From positions 1-64,000 of the forward strand of contig DGTR01000007.1 of assembly GCA_002394395.1 (NCBI GenBank): a stretch of 64,000 bases of DNA, written 5' to 3'. Below are positions 1 to 7,654 of the stretch, piece by piece (the first letter of the stretch is position 1; each line of letters opens with the position of its first letter). The DNA comes from Bacteroidales bacterium UBA4331. GTDB lineage: Bacteria > Bacteroidota > Bacteroidia > Bacteroidales > Paludibacteraceae. The notes under the pieces are model-generated. The model had not been told where the DNA came from. It saw nothing but the letters and a program-made list of their open reading frames with translations, and searched no databases. The position numbers and the translations under genes were made by a program.

Positions 1-7
1 AACGGTT

Positions 8-898
8 ATGCTACTCTATCCAAACTGCAAGATCAATTTAGGTCTCCGCGTCATCCGTAAACGCGAGGACGGTTATCATGACATTGAGACGATTTTTGTG
101 CCGATTTATGGGCTGCACGATGAGTTGGAGGTTACCAGCCTTCAGCCATCAGCTATCAGCCCTCAGATTTCTTTTACTCAGGAAGGGATTGCGGTGGACT
201 GTGAGGCGGAGGATAACCTGATTGTCAAGTGTTACCGACTGATGAAGGCGAAGTACCCGAAAGTGAGAAATGTAGCGGTTCGGTTCAAGAAGAATATCCC
301 TTTTGGCGCGGGTTTAGGCGGCGGCAGCAGCGATGCAGCACATATGGCTATTGCGTTGAATGAGCTTTTTGAGTTGGGGCTCAGTAAAGAGCAGTTGGCT
401 GCTGAAGTGGCTGTCTTAGGGGCTGATTGTCCGTTTTTTATCTATAACCGGCCTTGTTTTGCGGAAGGTATCGGTGACAAACTGACGCCTATTGAGTTAG
501 ATATGAAGGGTATCCGGATCGTTCTGATCAAGCCGGATGAGGGTGTCTCAACCCGCGAAGCGTATTCCGGCATTACCAGACATCCGGAGGTAGCAGGTCA
601 AATCAAGTCTGTGCTCTGTCAGGCGAAGCCGGTCTGTACTCTGTTAGGCGAAGCCGGTCTTTTCGTGAATGATTTTGAGGAAACGGTCTTTCCGGGGCAT
701 CCGGTGATAGCTGCAATAAAAAAGCGTCTGCTGGACGCAGGCGCTTTTTATGCCAGTATGAGCGGCAGTGGATCAACTGTTTTCGGCCTTTTTAAGGACG
801 ATGCGGAAGGTCGTTCCGACGCCCGGTTGAGAATGCTTGAGGAGGAGTTTGCCTCCATGATACTGCTCAACGATACGTTTGGCGAGTGGCAGTCCTAA
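8..898 (+). CDS. ispE: 4-diphosphocytidyl-2-C-methyl-D-erythritol kinase
   Basis: Phosphorylates CDP-methylerythritol in the non-mevalonate (MEP) isoprenoid pathway; cytosolic GHMP kinase. The 296-residue protein shows the N-terminal KINLGL signature around Lys8, the glycine-rich ATP loop GAGLGGGSSDAA at about 100-111, the catalytic Asp140 in LGADCPFF, and the C-terminal GHMP motif MSGSGSTVF. Residues 44-53 (LQPSAISPQI) are encoded by four 7-nt direct repeats and look like an insert relative to the family. The ATG at 8 gives the usual N-terminus, but upstream sequence lies outside the window. The last 126 bp overlap the 3' end of the opposing histidine kinase gene. Confidence 0.95.
   Translation: MLLYPNCKINLGLRVIRKREDGYHDIETIFVPIYGLHDELEVTSLQPSAISPQISFTQEGIAVDCEAEDNLIVKCYRLMKAKYPKVRNVAVRFKKNIPFGAGLGGGSSDAAHMAIALNELFELGLSKEQLAAEVAVLGADCPFFIYNRPCFAEGIGDKLTPIELDMKGIRIVLIKPDEGVSTREAYSGITRHPEVAGQIKSVLCQAKPVCTLLGEAGLFVNDFEETVFPGHPVIAAIKKRLLDAGAFYASMSGSGSTVFGLFKDDAEGRSDARLRMLEEEFASMILLNDTFGEWQS
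136..166 (+). repeat. In-frame 7-nt tandem repeat inside ispE
   Basis: Four copies of a 7-nt unit with consensus CAGCYAT plus a 3-nt partial copy. It is translated as the linker LQPSAISPQI between two conserved parts of IspE. The same word family occurs at 3562-3585 and, as CTGATTG, inside cinA at 11229-11263. Confidence 0.85.
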
Positions 899-1885
899 TC
901 CCCATCCCCTGTCTTTGGAAGTAAAGCCCGGCTCGAATATTCGACGCTGGGCTTTTGCGTCGATGCCCTTTCCGGAATCGGTGATATCGAGCATGATGTC
1001 ATGTTCGTTCTCATGGAGGTGGAAAGAGATCGTTCCCTGACCGGAGATAGCGTCCACGGCATTCTTGAGCATATTCTCAATGACCCATTGCATGAGCGGT
1101 GCGTTGAGCATGACAATCCTCTCCACTCCTTCGAGCGAGGCATCATCCATGGTGATGCGGCTGCTGGTTCGCGCCCGCATATAAGCGATGGCAGAACGGA
1201 CAACCGGGATGAGGTTCTCCGGCTTGAGCGTCGGCTCCGAACCGATCTTCTGGAAGCGGTCTGCGATCATCTGCAGGCGGTCGATATCCCGCTTCATCTG
1301 GGGGACATACTCGTCCGTGGGATACTTATCCGCGAGAAGTTGTTGCCATGCATTGAGAGACGAGATCGGCGTGCCGAGTTGATGTGCTGTCTCCTTGGAA
1401 AGCCCAACCCAGAGGCGGTTCTCTTCACTCCGCTGCGCCGTGAGCATAATCATCACGGCGATGGCGATGAAGATGAAGATGAGCGCAAACTGGGCGTACG
1501 GCACATACCGAAGGCTGGTCAGGAGGTTGGAGTCGTCCCAGTAGATATACTGGGTGACGCCCGGGGCGATGGATAACTCGATCGGGCCATGCTCTCCCAC
1601 TCCTTTTTTACCCTCCGGCACATTGCGGCTTGCCAGGATATTTCCTTCGCTATCGCAGATATAGACAGGGATCGTAGTGTTGCCCTCGATGATCGAGGAG
1701 ACGAAATCGATATCCGCGTCATCGTCAGCGAGGATGAGTTGGCGTGTAGCCTCCGCCCAGACGGCCATGTTCTTCTGTTCCTCCTGCTGGAGCGAGCGTG
1801 CCAGATTATTGGTAAAAAGTACGGAAATAGCCACGATAATCATGGCTATTACCAGTACTAAAGATCCTATCTGTCGGTTGGACAT
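773..1885 (-). CDS. Membrane sensor histidine kinase
   Basis: Two-component sensor kinase with a short extracytoplasmic domain. Numbered from the chosen start (370 residues): membrane segment about 7-27, sensor region about 30-128, second membrane segment about 130-150, dimerisation/phospho-acceptor helix ETAHQLGTPISSL with His168, then N box (NAVDAI), G1 (DSGKGID) and G2 (GWGLGLPLAKRIVEQYHGG). ATG at 1885 is preferred over a TTG 33 nt upstream, because the extra residues come only from the 7-nt intergenic repeat. It is last in the mce-mmdA-oadG-bccp-oadB operon. No response regulator lies nearby, so its target is unknown. Its last ~41 codons overlap ispE on the other strand. Confidence 0.9.
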   Translation of the reverse strand: MSNRQIGSLVLVIAMIIVAISVLFTNNLARSLQQEEQKNMAVWAEATRQLILADDDADIDFVSSIIEGNTTIPVYICDSEGNILASRNVPEGKKGVGEHGPIELSIAPGVTQYIYWDDSNLLTSLRYVPYAQFALIFIFIAIAVMIMLTAQRSEENRLWVGLSKETAHQLGTPISSLNAWQQLLADKYPTDEYVPQMKRDIDRLQMIADRFQKIGSEPTLKPENLIPVVRSAIAYMRARTSSRITMDDASLEGVERIVMLNAPLMQWVIENMLKNAVDAISGQGTISFHLHENEHDIMLDITDSGKGIDAKAQRRIFEPGFTSKDRGWGLGLPLAKRIVEQYHGGKLLLKHSQPGVGTTFRIVLKKAENS

Positions 1886-1889
1886 TATA

Positions 1890-1920
1890 ATTGACAATTG
1901 ATAGTTGATAATTGACAATT
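1890..1920 (-). repeat. 7-nt tandem repeat filling the oadB/kinase gap
   Basis: Four 7-nt units of the ATTGACA/ATTGATA family plus a partial unit. The oadB stop codon (1919-1921) lies in the end unit and the kinase ATG follows within 5 nt of the other end. The same words form the porE/thyA gap at 46389-46412. Confidence 0.85.
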
Positions 1921-3094
1921 ATCCAAGCATCGTCAGAAGCACTCCGGCAGCAACGGCAGAACCGATGACACCCGCTACATTCGGGCCCATGGCATGCATG
2001 AGCAGGAAGTTCGACGGGTTCTCCTCTTGACCGACTGTCTGCGACACACGCGCAGCCATCGGCACTGCGGAAACACCGGCAGAACCGATCAGCGGGTTGA
2101 TCTTCTCTTTGAGGAAGAGGTTCATGAACTTGGCGAGCAACACACCGCCTGCAGTACCCAAACCGAAAGCAACGATACCCATTGTGAGGATTCCGAGTGT
2201 CTTGAGCGTCAGGAAGCTTCCGGCGGTAGCCGTTGCGCCTACGGAGAGACCGAGGAAAATAACCACAATGTTCATCAGTTCGTTCTGCGCCGTTTTAGAC
2301 AGACGCTCCACTACTCCGCACTCTTTCATCAGGTTACCGAGCATCAGACAGCCGATCAGCGGCGCTGCATCCGGAAGGATGAGAGCCACGATAGCGGTGA
2401 TGATGATCGGGAAGACGATCTTCTCGGTCTTCGACACCGGACGCAGCTGACCCATCTTAATCGCGCGTTCCGCTTTAGTGGTGAGCGCACGCATGATAGG
2501 CGGCTGGATCACCGGCACGAGCGCCATGTAGCTATAAGCCGCAATAGCGATCGGGCCCAAGAGATGCGGCGCCAGTTTGGAAGTCAGGAAGATAGACGTC
2601 GGGCCGTCCGCTCCGCCGATGATACCGATAGAACCTGCCTCGGCAGGGGTGAAGCCCATGAGATTCGCACAGAGGAAGGTCACGAAGATACCGATCTGGG
2701 CAGCAGCGCCGAGAATCAGCGATTTCGGGTTCGCAATCAGCGGACCGAAATCCGTCATAGCACCTACGCCGATGAAGATCAAACACGGGTAAACGCCTGC
2801 CTTAACGCCTATATAGAGCACATCCAGCAGACCGGCGCCCTTGAGGATAGCCCCATAAGAATGGTACGTCGGACTCGACGGGTCGAGGAAGGCGGTCCAT
2901 AACTCATCATGGAACATGCCTGCGCCCGGGAGGTTGGTAAGCAACATACCGAACGCGATCGGGAGCAGCAAGAGCGGCTCGTATTTCTTATGAATGGCAA
3001 GGTACAACAGGAAGAAGGACACCAGAAGCATAATACCCTGTTGCCACGTCATCTGCATGAATCCCATGCCTTGAAAAAATTCCAAGATGTTCAT
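1919..3094 (-). CDS. oadB: Sodium-translocating decarboxylase beta subunit
   Basis: Integral membrane subunit that decarboxylates carboxybiotin and exports sodium ions in oxaloacetate/methylmalonyl-CoA decarboxylase complexes. The 391-residue, strongly hydrophobic protein has the family hallmark GIIGGADGPTSIF followed by the polar stretch SYMALVPVIQPPIMRALTT, thought to line the sodium path. Its gene lies directly downstream of the biotin carrier and gamma-subunit genes, which supports a complete pump. Whether it serves only MmdA or also the distant OadA (36705-38372) cannot be told from sequence; sharing is plausible because no second beta subunit is present in the window. Confidence 0.95.
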   Translation of the reverse strand: MNILEFFQGMGFMQMTWQQGIMLLVSFFLLYLAIHKKYEPLLLLPIAFGMLLTNLPGAGMFHDELWTAFLDPSSPTYHSYGAILKGAGLLDVLYIGVKAGVYPCLIFIGVGAMTDFGPLIANPKSLILGAAAQIGIFVTFLCANLMGFTPAEAGSIGIIGGADGPTSIFLTSKLAPHLLGPIAIAAYSYMALVPVIQPPIMRALTTKAERAIKMGQLRPVSKTEKIVFPIIITAIVALILPDAAPLIGCLMLGNLMKECGVVERLSKTAQNELMNIVVIFLGLSVGATATAGSFLTLKTLGILTMGIVAFGLGTAGGVLLAKFMNLFLKEKINPLIGSAGVSAVPMAARVSQTVGQEENPSNFLLMHAMGPNVAGVIGSAVAAGVLLTMLG

Positions 3095-3095
3095 A

Positions 3096-3545
3096 TTATC
3101 CTAAAACTACGAGTAAATCGTCCTGCATTACGTTCTGGCCGGGGGTTACGGCAATCTGCTTAACGGTACCATCCTGTTCCGCCATGATGGCATTCTCCAT
3201 CTTCATGGACTCGAGAGTCAGGAGGGTGTCACCTTTCTTCACAGCCTGGCCTTCCGATACCAGCACTTTGATAACCGATCCGGGCAGCGGGCTCTTCACT
3301 TGGAGTCCGGCAGCAGGTGCAGCAGCGGGTTTCGGAGCCTCAGCTTTAGGAGCCGGAGCAGCTGCGGGCTTTGGCGCAGGAGCAGGAGCCGGTTTAGCAG
3401 CGGGTTTGGGAGCCGGAGCTGCGGGAGCCTCGGTCTCTACGGTATATACTTTGCCGTTCACGGTAACGTTCGTTTTGCCGGCTTCGATCTCTTCTACAGC
3501 GCATTTGTACTCAGCGCCATTGATTTTAAATGTGAATTCTTTCAT
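3096..3545 (-). CDS. Biotin carboxyl carrier protein of the decarboxylase
   Basis: Small biotinylated carrier (149 residues) that moves the carboxyl group between the carboxyltransferase and the membrane beta subunit. The C-terminal lipoyl/biotinyl domain contains LESMKMENA with the biotinyl Lys115. Residues about 38-80 form a flexible Ala/Pro/Lys linker. It corresponds to MmdC or the detached biotin domain of OadA. The gene sits between oadG and oadB with a 1-nt gap to oadB. A 7-nt repeat separates it from oadG. Confidence 0.93.
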   Translation of the reverse strand: MKEFTFKINGAEYKCAVEEIEAGKTNVTVNGKVYTVETEAPAAPAPKPAAKPAPAPAPKPAAAPAPKAEAPKPAAAPAAGLQVKSPLPGSVIKVLVSEGQAVKKGDTLLTLESMKMENAIMAEQDGTVKQIAVTPGQNVMQDDLLVVLG

Positions 3546-3561
3546 TGTTTTAAAAAGTTTT

Positions 3562-3585
3562 CAGTCGTCAGCCATCAGTTATCAG
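3562..3585 (-). repeat. 7-nt tandem repeat at the oadG/bccp junction
   Basis: Three 7-nt units of consensus CAGYYAT (plus strand) and a partial copy. They overlap the oadG stop codon (3582-3584) and lie 16 nt before the bccp ATG. Same word family as the in-frame repeat in ispE. Confidence 0.8.
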
Positions 3586-3977
3586 AAGCCGACATTGTTC
3601 ATTCCAATTGATTTAGTATTCCACGCTGTCTCGTGTTGATTGAGCGAGATCATCGGCGTGGGGATATCATGTTTGCTAAACCGCGCCAGATGGAGCGCAT
3701 AAGCGATAGCGGCGATGTCTTCATCACCCGCCTGAGCCAGAGCCATGGCGATAGCGGCTTTCGTTCCTTCGTCCGTCGGCTCTGCCGATTTAACAGGCGC
3801 TTTCGGAGCTTCGGTAGCAGGCTTCTCGGCTTTCGGTGCCTTTGGAGCTGTTGCTTTCTGCATCACCCATCCAAAGAACTGGAGGATATACACGAGGCAG
3901 AAGAGGAGCACAAGCACGATACCGAAACCTAAGCCGGTTACGATCCATGTATCTGCTGTAACTGCTAATAAAACCAT
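3582..3977 (-). CDS. oadG: Sodium-pump decarboxylase gamma subunit with conserved tail
   Basis: Single-pass membrane subunit that assembles the alpha and beta subunits. Residues about 10-38 are a membrane helix, followed by an Ala/Pro/Lys linker and a C-terminal segment of about 45 residues (IAAIAYALHLA ... HETAWNTKS). A very similar tail ends OadA at 36705-38372, so the tail may be a docking element shared by both complexes. Length 131 residues. The gene lies 3 nt downstream of mmdA in the same operon. Confidence 0.85.
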   Translation of the reverse strand: MVLLAVTADTWIVTGLGFGIVLVLLFCLVYILQFFGWVMQKATAPKAPKAEKPATEAPKAPVKSAEPTDEGTKAAIAMALAQAGDEDIAAIAYALHLARFSKHDIPTPMISLNQHETAWNTKSIGMNNVGF

Positions 3978-3979
3978 AA

Positions 3980-5536
3980 TTACAGAGGAAGATTAGAGTG
4001 TTTCTTAAGCGGGTTAGTCAGACGTTTGGTCTGGAGCATCTCGAACGCACGGATGATGCGGCTGCGGGTGTAGCGCGGCTCAATGACATCATCAATGTAT
4101 CCGCGGTTCGCTGCCTGATACGGAGATGCAAAGAGATCTTTGTATTCCGCCTCTTTCTCGGCGATGAATTTCTTCTTCTCTTCGGGATCCTCGATGGCCT
4201 TGATAGCCTTGGCTTGGAGAACACCTACTGCACCGCTCGCACCCATTACTGCAATCTCAGCGTTCGGCCAAGCGTAGCACATGTCGCCGCGGAGTTGCTT
4301 ACAACTCATCACGATATGCGAGCCGCCGTAAGACTTACGAACGGTAATGGTTACTTTCGGAACGGTCGCTTCGCCATAAGCGAACATCAGTTTTGCTCCA
4401 TGATCGATGATACCTGCGTACTCTTGACCGGTTCCGCAGAGGAAGCCCGGAACGTCCACGAGGGTCAGGATCTGGATGTTGAAGGCATCGCAGAAACGTA
4501 CGAAACGAGCGGCTTTACGGGAAGCGTCGCAGTCCAGCACACCTGCCAGCCAAGAAGGTTGGTTAGCAATGATACCGGTCGAGCGGCCATTGAAACGAGC
4601 GAAACCGCAGATGACGTTCTTTGCGTAATCTTTGTGCACCTCCATGAAATCTCCGTTATCCACGATAGTGTTGATGATCTCATGCATGTCATAAGGCTTG
4701 TTCGGATCCGAAGGCACGATCTCATTGAGGTTATCGTCCACACGGGTGATGTCATCCGTGCATGCCACTACCGGAGCCTCCTCCATGTTGTTTTGCGGAA
4801 TGAAAGAAACGAGACGACGTACTTCTGCGAGTGCCTCTTCCTCGGTAGCTGCCACAAAATGGGTCACACCGGATTTGGTAGCATGGATTTTTGCGCCACC
4901 GAGTTGCTCAACGGTAACATCTTCGCCGGTAACGGCTTTCACTACCTTCGGACCGGTGATGAACATATAAGAGTTCTGCTCGGTCATCATGATGAAGTCG
5001 GTCAAAGCCGGGCTATATACTGCTCCACCCGCGCACGGGCCGAAGATCACAGAGATCTGCGGCACTACGCCGGAAGCCAGAATATTACGCTCGAAAATCT
5101 CTGCATATCCCGCGAGTGCGCAAGCACCTTCTTGGATACGCGCGCCACCCGAGTCATTGAGACCGATGATCGGTGCACCGAGTTTCATAGCCTGATCCAT
5201 GACATTGCAGATCTTCTGCGCCATGGTCTCAGAGAGCGAACCGCCGATTACCGTTGCGTCCTGCGCGAAGACAAAGACCAGACGGCCGTCGATAGTACCC
5301 GAACCAACAGCTACGCCATCGCCCAGGAACACTTTCTTCTCCATGCCGAAATCGTGGCAGCGGTGGGTAAGGAACATATTCACTTCCTCGAACGAACCCT
5401 CGTCGAGCAACATGTTGATGCGCTCACGAGCGGTGTAGCTACCCTTGGCATGGTGTTTCTCTACAGCTGCTTCACCGCCGCCGGCCATAGCCTTCTCGCG
5501 GTTCTCAACCAGTTTATTTAATTTCTCTTGATCCAT
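3980..5536 (-). CDS. mmdA: Methylmalonyl-CoA decarboxylase / acyl-CoA carboxyltransferase alpha subunit
   Basis: Carboxyltransferase that moves CO2 between methylmalonyl-CoA (or a related acyl-CoA) and the biotin carrier. The 518-residue protein is colinear with MmdA and propionyl-CoA carboxylase beta chains, with crotonase-like oxyanion regions (GLNDSGGARIQEG; GASGAVGVLQAKA). Its neighbours (epimerase upstream; gamma, carrier and beta subunits downstream) point to the sodium-pumping methylmalonyl-CoA decarboxylase of propionate fermentation rather than a biosynthetic carboxylase. No biotin carboxylase gene is nearby, which fits decarboxylation. Confidence 0.93.
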   Translation of the reverse strand: MDQEKLNKLVENREKAMAGGGEAAVEKHHAKGSYTARERINMLLDEGSFEEVNMFLTHRCHDFGMEKKVFLGDGVAVGSGTIDGRLVFVFAQDATVIGGSLSETMAQKICNVMDQAMKLGAPIIGLNDSGGARIQEGACALAGYAEIFERNILASGVVPQISVIFGPCAGGAVYSPALTDFIMMTEQNSYMFITGPKVVKAVTGEDVTVEQLGGAKIHATKSGVTHFVAATEEEALAEVRRLVSFIPQNNMEEAPVVACTDDITRVDDNLNEIVPSDPNKPYDMHEIINTIVDNGDFMEVHKDYAKNVICGFARFNGRSTGIIANQPSWLAGVLDCDASRKAARFVRFCDAFNIQILTLVDVPGFLCGTGQEYAGIIDHGAKLMFAYGEATVPKVTITVRKSYGGSHIVMSCKQLRGDMCYAWPNAEIAVMGASGAVGVLQAKAIKAIEDPEEKKKFIAEKEAEYKDLFASPYQAANRGYIDDVIEPRYTRSRIIRAFEMLQTKRLTNPLKKHSNLPL

Positions 5537-5541
5537 AAAGA

Positions 5542-5580
5542 CATTTACTATTTTGTCATTTACAATTTGGTCATTTATTT
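5542..5580 (-). repeat. 15-nt tandem repeat filling the mce/mmdA gap
   Basis: Two full 15-nt units and a partial third; on the coding strand the unit reads AAATGACCAAATTGT. The mce stop codon (5575-5577) is inside it and the mmdA ATG follows. The recN/rarA gap (57691-57733) carries an exact copy of this 15-nt unit, and yfcE has an in-frame relative. Confidence 0.85.
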
Positions 5581-5988
5581 CGGCTGTTGGCAGAGCTCTG
5601 TCAAAACGCCTTTGGTGCTCTTCGGGTGAAGGAAAGCAATCATCAGGTTCTCAGCGCCTTTGCGCGGAGCTTTGTCGATGAGTTGGATACCTGCAGCCTC
5701 GCACTCGGCCAGACAATCTGCTACGTTGTCCACGTTGAAAGCAACATGGTGAACACCGCCGCGGCCACCGTTTTTCTCGATGAACTTGGCGATTGTGGAC
5801 TCGGGGCTCGTCGGCTCCAGAAGCTCGATTTTTACTTCACCAACCTTGAAGAACGCTGTGCGTACTTTCTGGTCCTCTACAACCTCAATGCTGTAGCACT
5901 TGTTCCCGGTAAGGAACTCAAAGAAGGGAGCAGCCTCTTCGATAGAGGTTACTGCAATACCCAAATGCTCAATGTGTGTGGGTTTCAT
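5575..5988 (-). CDS. mce: Methylmalonyl-CoA epimerase
   Basis: Interconverts (R)- and (S)-methylmalonyl-CoA, linking methylmalonyl-CoA mutase to decarboxylation to propionyl-CoA. The 137-residue VOC-fold protein has two beta-alpha-beta-beta-beta modules with the expected metal ligands: His8 (IEHLGIAV), a His at 80-81 (GGVHHVAF) and Glu131 (LTEL). It is the first gene of the decarboxylase operon and has its own promoter about 57 nt upstream of the ATG. Confidence 0.95.
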   Translation of the reverse strand: MKPTHIEHLGIAVTSIEEAAPFFEFLTGNKCYSIEVVEDQKVRTAFFKVGEVKIELLEPTSPESTIAKFIEKNGGRGGVHHVAFNVDNVADCLAECEAAGIQLIDKAPRKGAENLMIAFLHPKSTKGVLTELCQQPK

Positions 5989-6044
5989 AATTAAAAAAAA
6001 TTAAATGATATTTTGTTATTTTATGTATTTACATAAATTTTCCG

Positions 6045-6076
6045 CAAAGGTACTACTTTTTTATGAATTATGCAAA
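6045..6076 (-). promoter_or_regulatory. Bacteroidetes-type promoter of the mce-mmdA operon
   Basis: On the minus strand, TTTG (6076-6073), a 20-nt spacer and TACCTTTG (6052-6045) match the Bacteroidetes -33/-7 consensus. The predicted start of transcription near 6038 gives a leader of about 50 nt before mce. Confidence 0.75.
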
Positions 6077-6090
6077 TTTATTTTCATTAT

Positions 6091-7653
6091 TCACAATCTT
6101 TGTCCCTGCGGGGTATATAAATTGTCTCCGTTTTGGATATACATTTGGCCATTAAGGATGATTTTCTGTACTTCGTCTGTATTTTTTTGGATTGTTTCTA
6201 TGGCTTGTTCATCCTGTTCGTTAATACGAAGTATGAGGCTCAAATCATCTGTACGATCTGCGCGAGCCGTGCCATAATGCGTGATGTCTTCCACCAAGGA
6301 TTGTACAATCGGTCGTGCCAGTTCCTGTGCCATGATTGACAGGAACGAACTTATGGCTGTGAGAGCAAAATTCGAACTACAAATCTCCATTACCATTCCG
6401 TCCATGCCGTTATAAACCTCATTTGCCAAAGAATCAGACTTGGGATTCTGCGCCTCGTTTGCCTCGCTATGTACCAGATAGAGGTCGATTACTGTAGAGC
6501 CCAAATATCGGTTCGTAATTTCTATCCTTGCCGAATCCGTTTGTGGCAGTGCATTTTTTATCACTGCGGCCGAAACCGGCAAATAACTTATATAAGGCGC
6601 CACTTTATCCCAGTTTTCATCAATTTTCCGCCATGCGCGGAGGGTCATTTCCGGAATCATATTCTGCGTATGAATTCTCATCCACTCTCGGCTATAAGGA
6701 AGCAGGTCCGGTTGCGTAGCCAGAGCCATGATATCATCGGTCTGAACTTGCACTTGCGTCCTATCCTCCGAGAGCGTGAGCCATCGATAGGGGCACGGAT
6801 AAGTGATCGGCGAACCGGTAGTGATCTCGACGATAGAATCGTTGGTCAGACCTGTTGTGTCGCGGAAGGTGGTGATGCCGTTAACGTGGAAGTGTCCGGT
6901 CAGAAGCAGCCGCACGCCATGGTGCATCAGGCTGTCTCGGATAGCATCGGCGTTTTTCAGGCGGCAAGCACTCTCCAGTGAACCTTGCTTATCAAAATGC
7001 TCCAGGATCTGCCAATGACACATAGCAATAATGGTGTTGCCTTTAGCACACGCGCTATCCGCCTGCGCCAAAATCCATGCCAGCGTCTCATCGGACAACC
7101 AACCTGTGCCGGCAGTGTTATGCGCGCCATCGATACCTAAGATAGATAATCCATCCAGAGGCTCTGCTAAATACGAATGGGAAGACGGATCTTTGGCTAC
7201 GACACTATCGTAAATCCATGAGTAGGTACTCTCCCACTCTTCATCCGGAAGATTATCTACCGTGATTTTCTGGTTGCCTTCATAGCGGTATGCTTTACCT
7301 CCAATGTCATGGTTTCCCGGGATGACAAAGGTCTTGATGTTCGCCTCCTCTAATACGCGAAGAGAATTTGCGACCAATTCGTGAGAGGCCTTCTCACTAT
7401 CTTTGGTCAGATCACCGGGAATGAGTAACAACGACGGTTGATACTTCATCGCCGTGTCCATCATGGCAATCCAAGCTGCCTCACTGAGGTCCAACATTTT
7501 CCGCTGTTTTGCCATCATGGCATCAAACTCTTCACTACCCTCAGCGATCAGTGATTGCGGCAGGACATGCGGATCTGCAACTACCATAATCCGCTCTTGC
7601 GCCATGCCCAGTATAGGCAAGAATGCCATCAGGGCTAAAATTGTCTTTTTCAT
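6091..7653 (-). CDS. Secreted calcineurin-like metallophosphoesterase
   Basis: Exported two-metal phosphoesterase of unknown substrate, 520 residues. A signal peptide (about 1-18, ending GMAQ) precedes the metal motifs VVADPHV, IPGDLTKD, VIPGNHDIGG, MCHW and TGHFHVNG, which together make a complete active site in the first ~260 residues. The C-terminal ~250 residues have no motif I recognise. It is the last gene of the minus-strand run from gyrA, 1 nt after the transporter-OmpA fusion. It may process nucleotides or phospholipids in the periplasm; this is inference. Confidence 0.85.
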   Translation of the reverse strand: MKKTILALMAFLPILGMAQERIMVVADPHVLPQSLIAEGSEEFDAMMAKQRKMLDLSEAAWIAMMDTAMKYQPSLLLIPGDLTKDSEKASHELVANSLRVLEEANIKTFVIPGNHDIGGKAYRYEGNQKITVDNLPDEEWESTYSWIYDSVVAKDPSSHSYLAEPLDGLSILGIDGAHNTAGTGWLSDETLAWILAQADSACAKGNTIIAMCHWQILEHFDKQGSLESACRLKNADAIRDSLMHHGVRLLLTGHFHVNGITTFRDTTGLTNDSIVEITTGSPITYPCPYRWLTLSEDRTQVQVQTDDIMALATQPDLLPYSREWMRIHTQNMIPEMTLRAWRKIDENWDKVAPYISYLPVSAAVIKNALPQTDSARIEITNRYLGSTVIDLYLVHSEANEAQNPKSDSLANEVYNGMDGMVMEICSSNFALTAISSFLSIMAQELARPIVQSLVEDITHYGTARADRTDDLSLILRINEQDEQAIETIQKNTDEVQKIILNGQMYIQNGDNLYTPQGQRL

Positions 7654-7654
7654 A

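Noticed and set aside
3998..5521. 507-codon plus-strand frame opposite mmdA
   Set aside because: Shadow frame of a clearly recognised carboxyltransferase; composition unlike neighbouring proteins.
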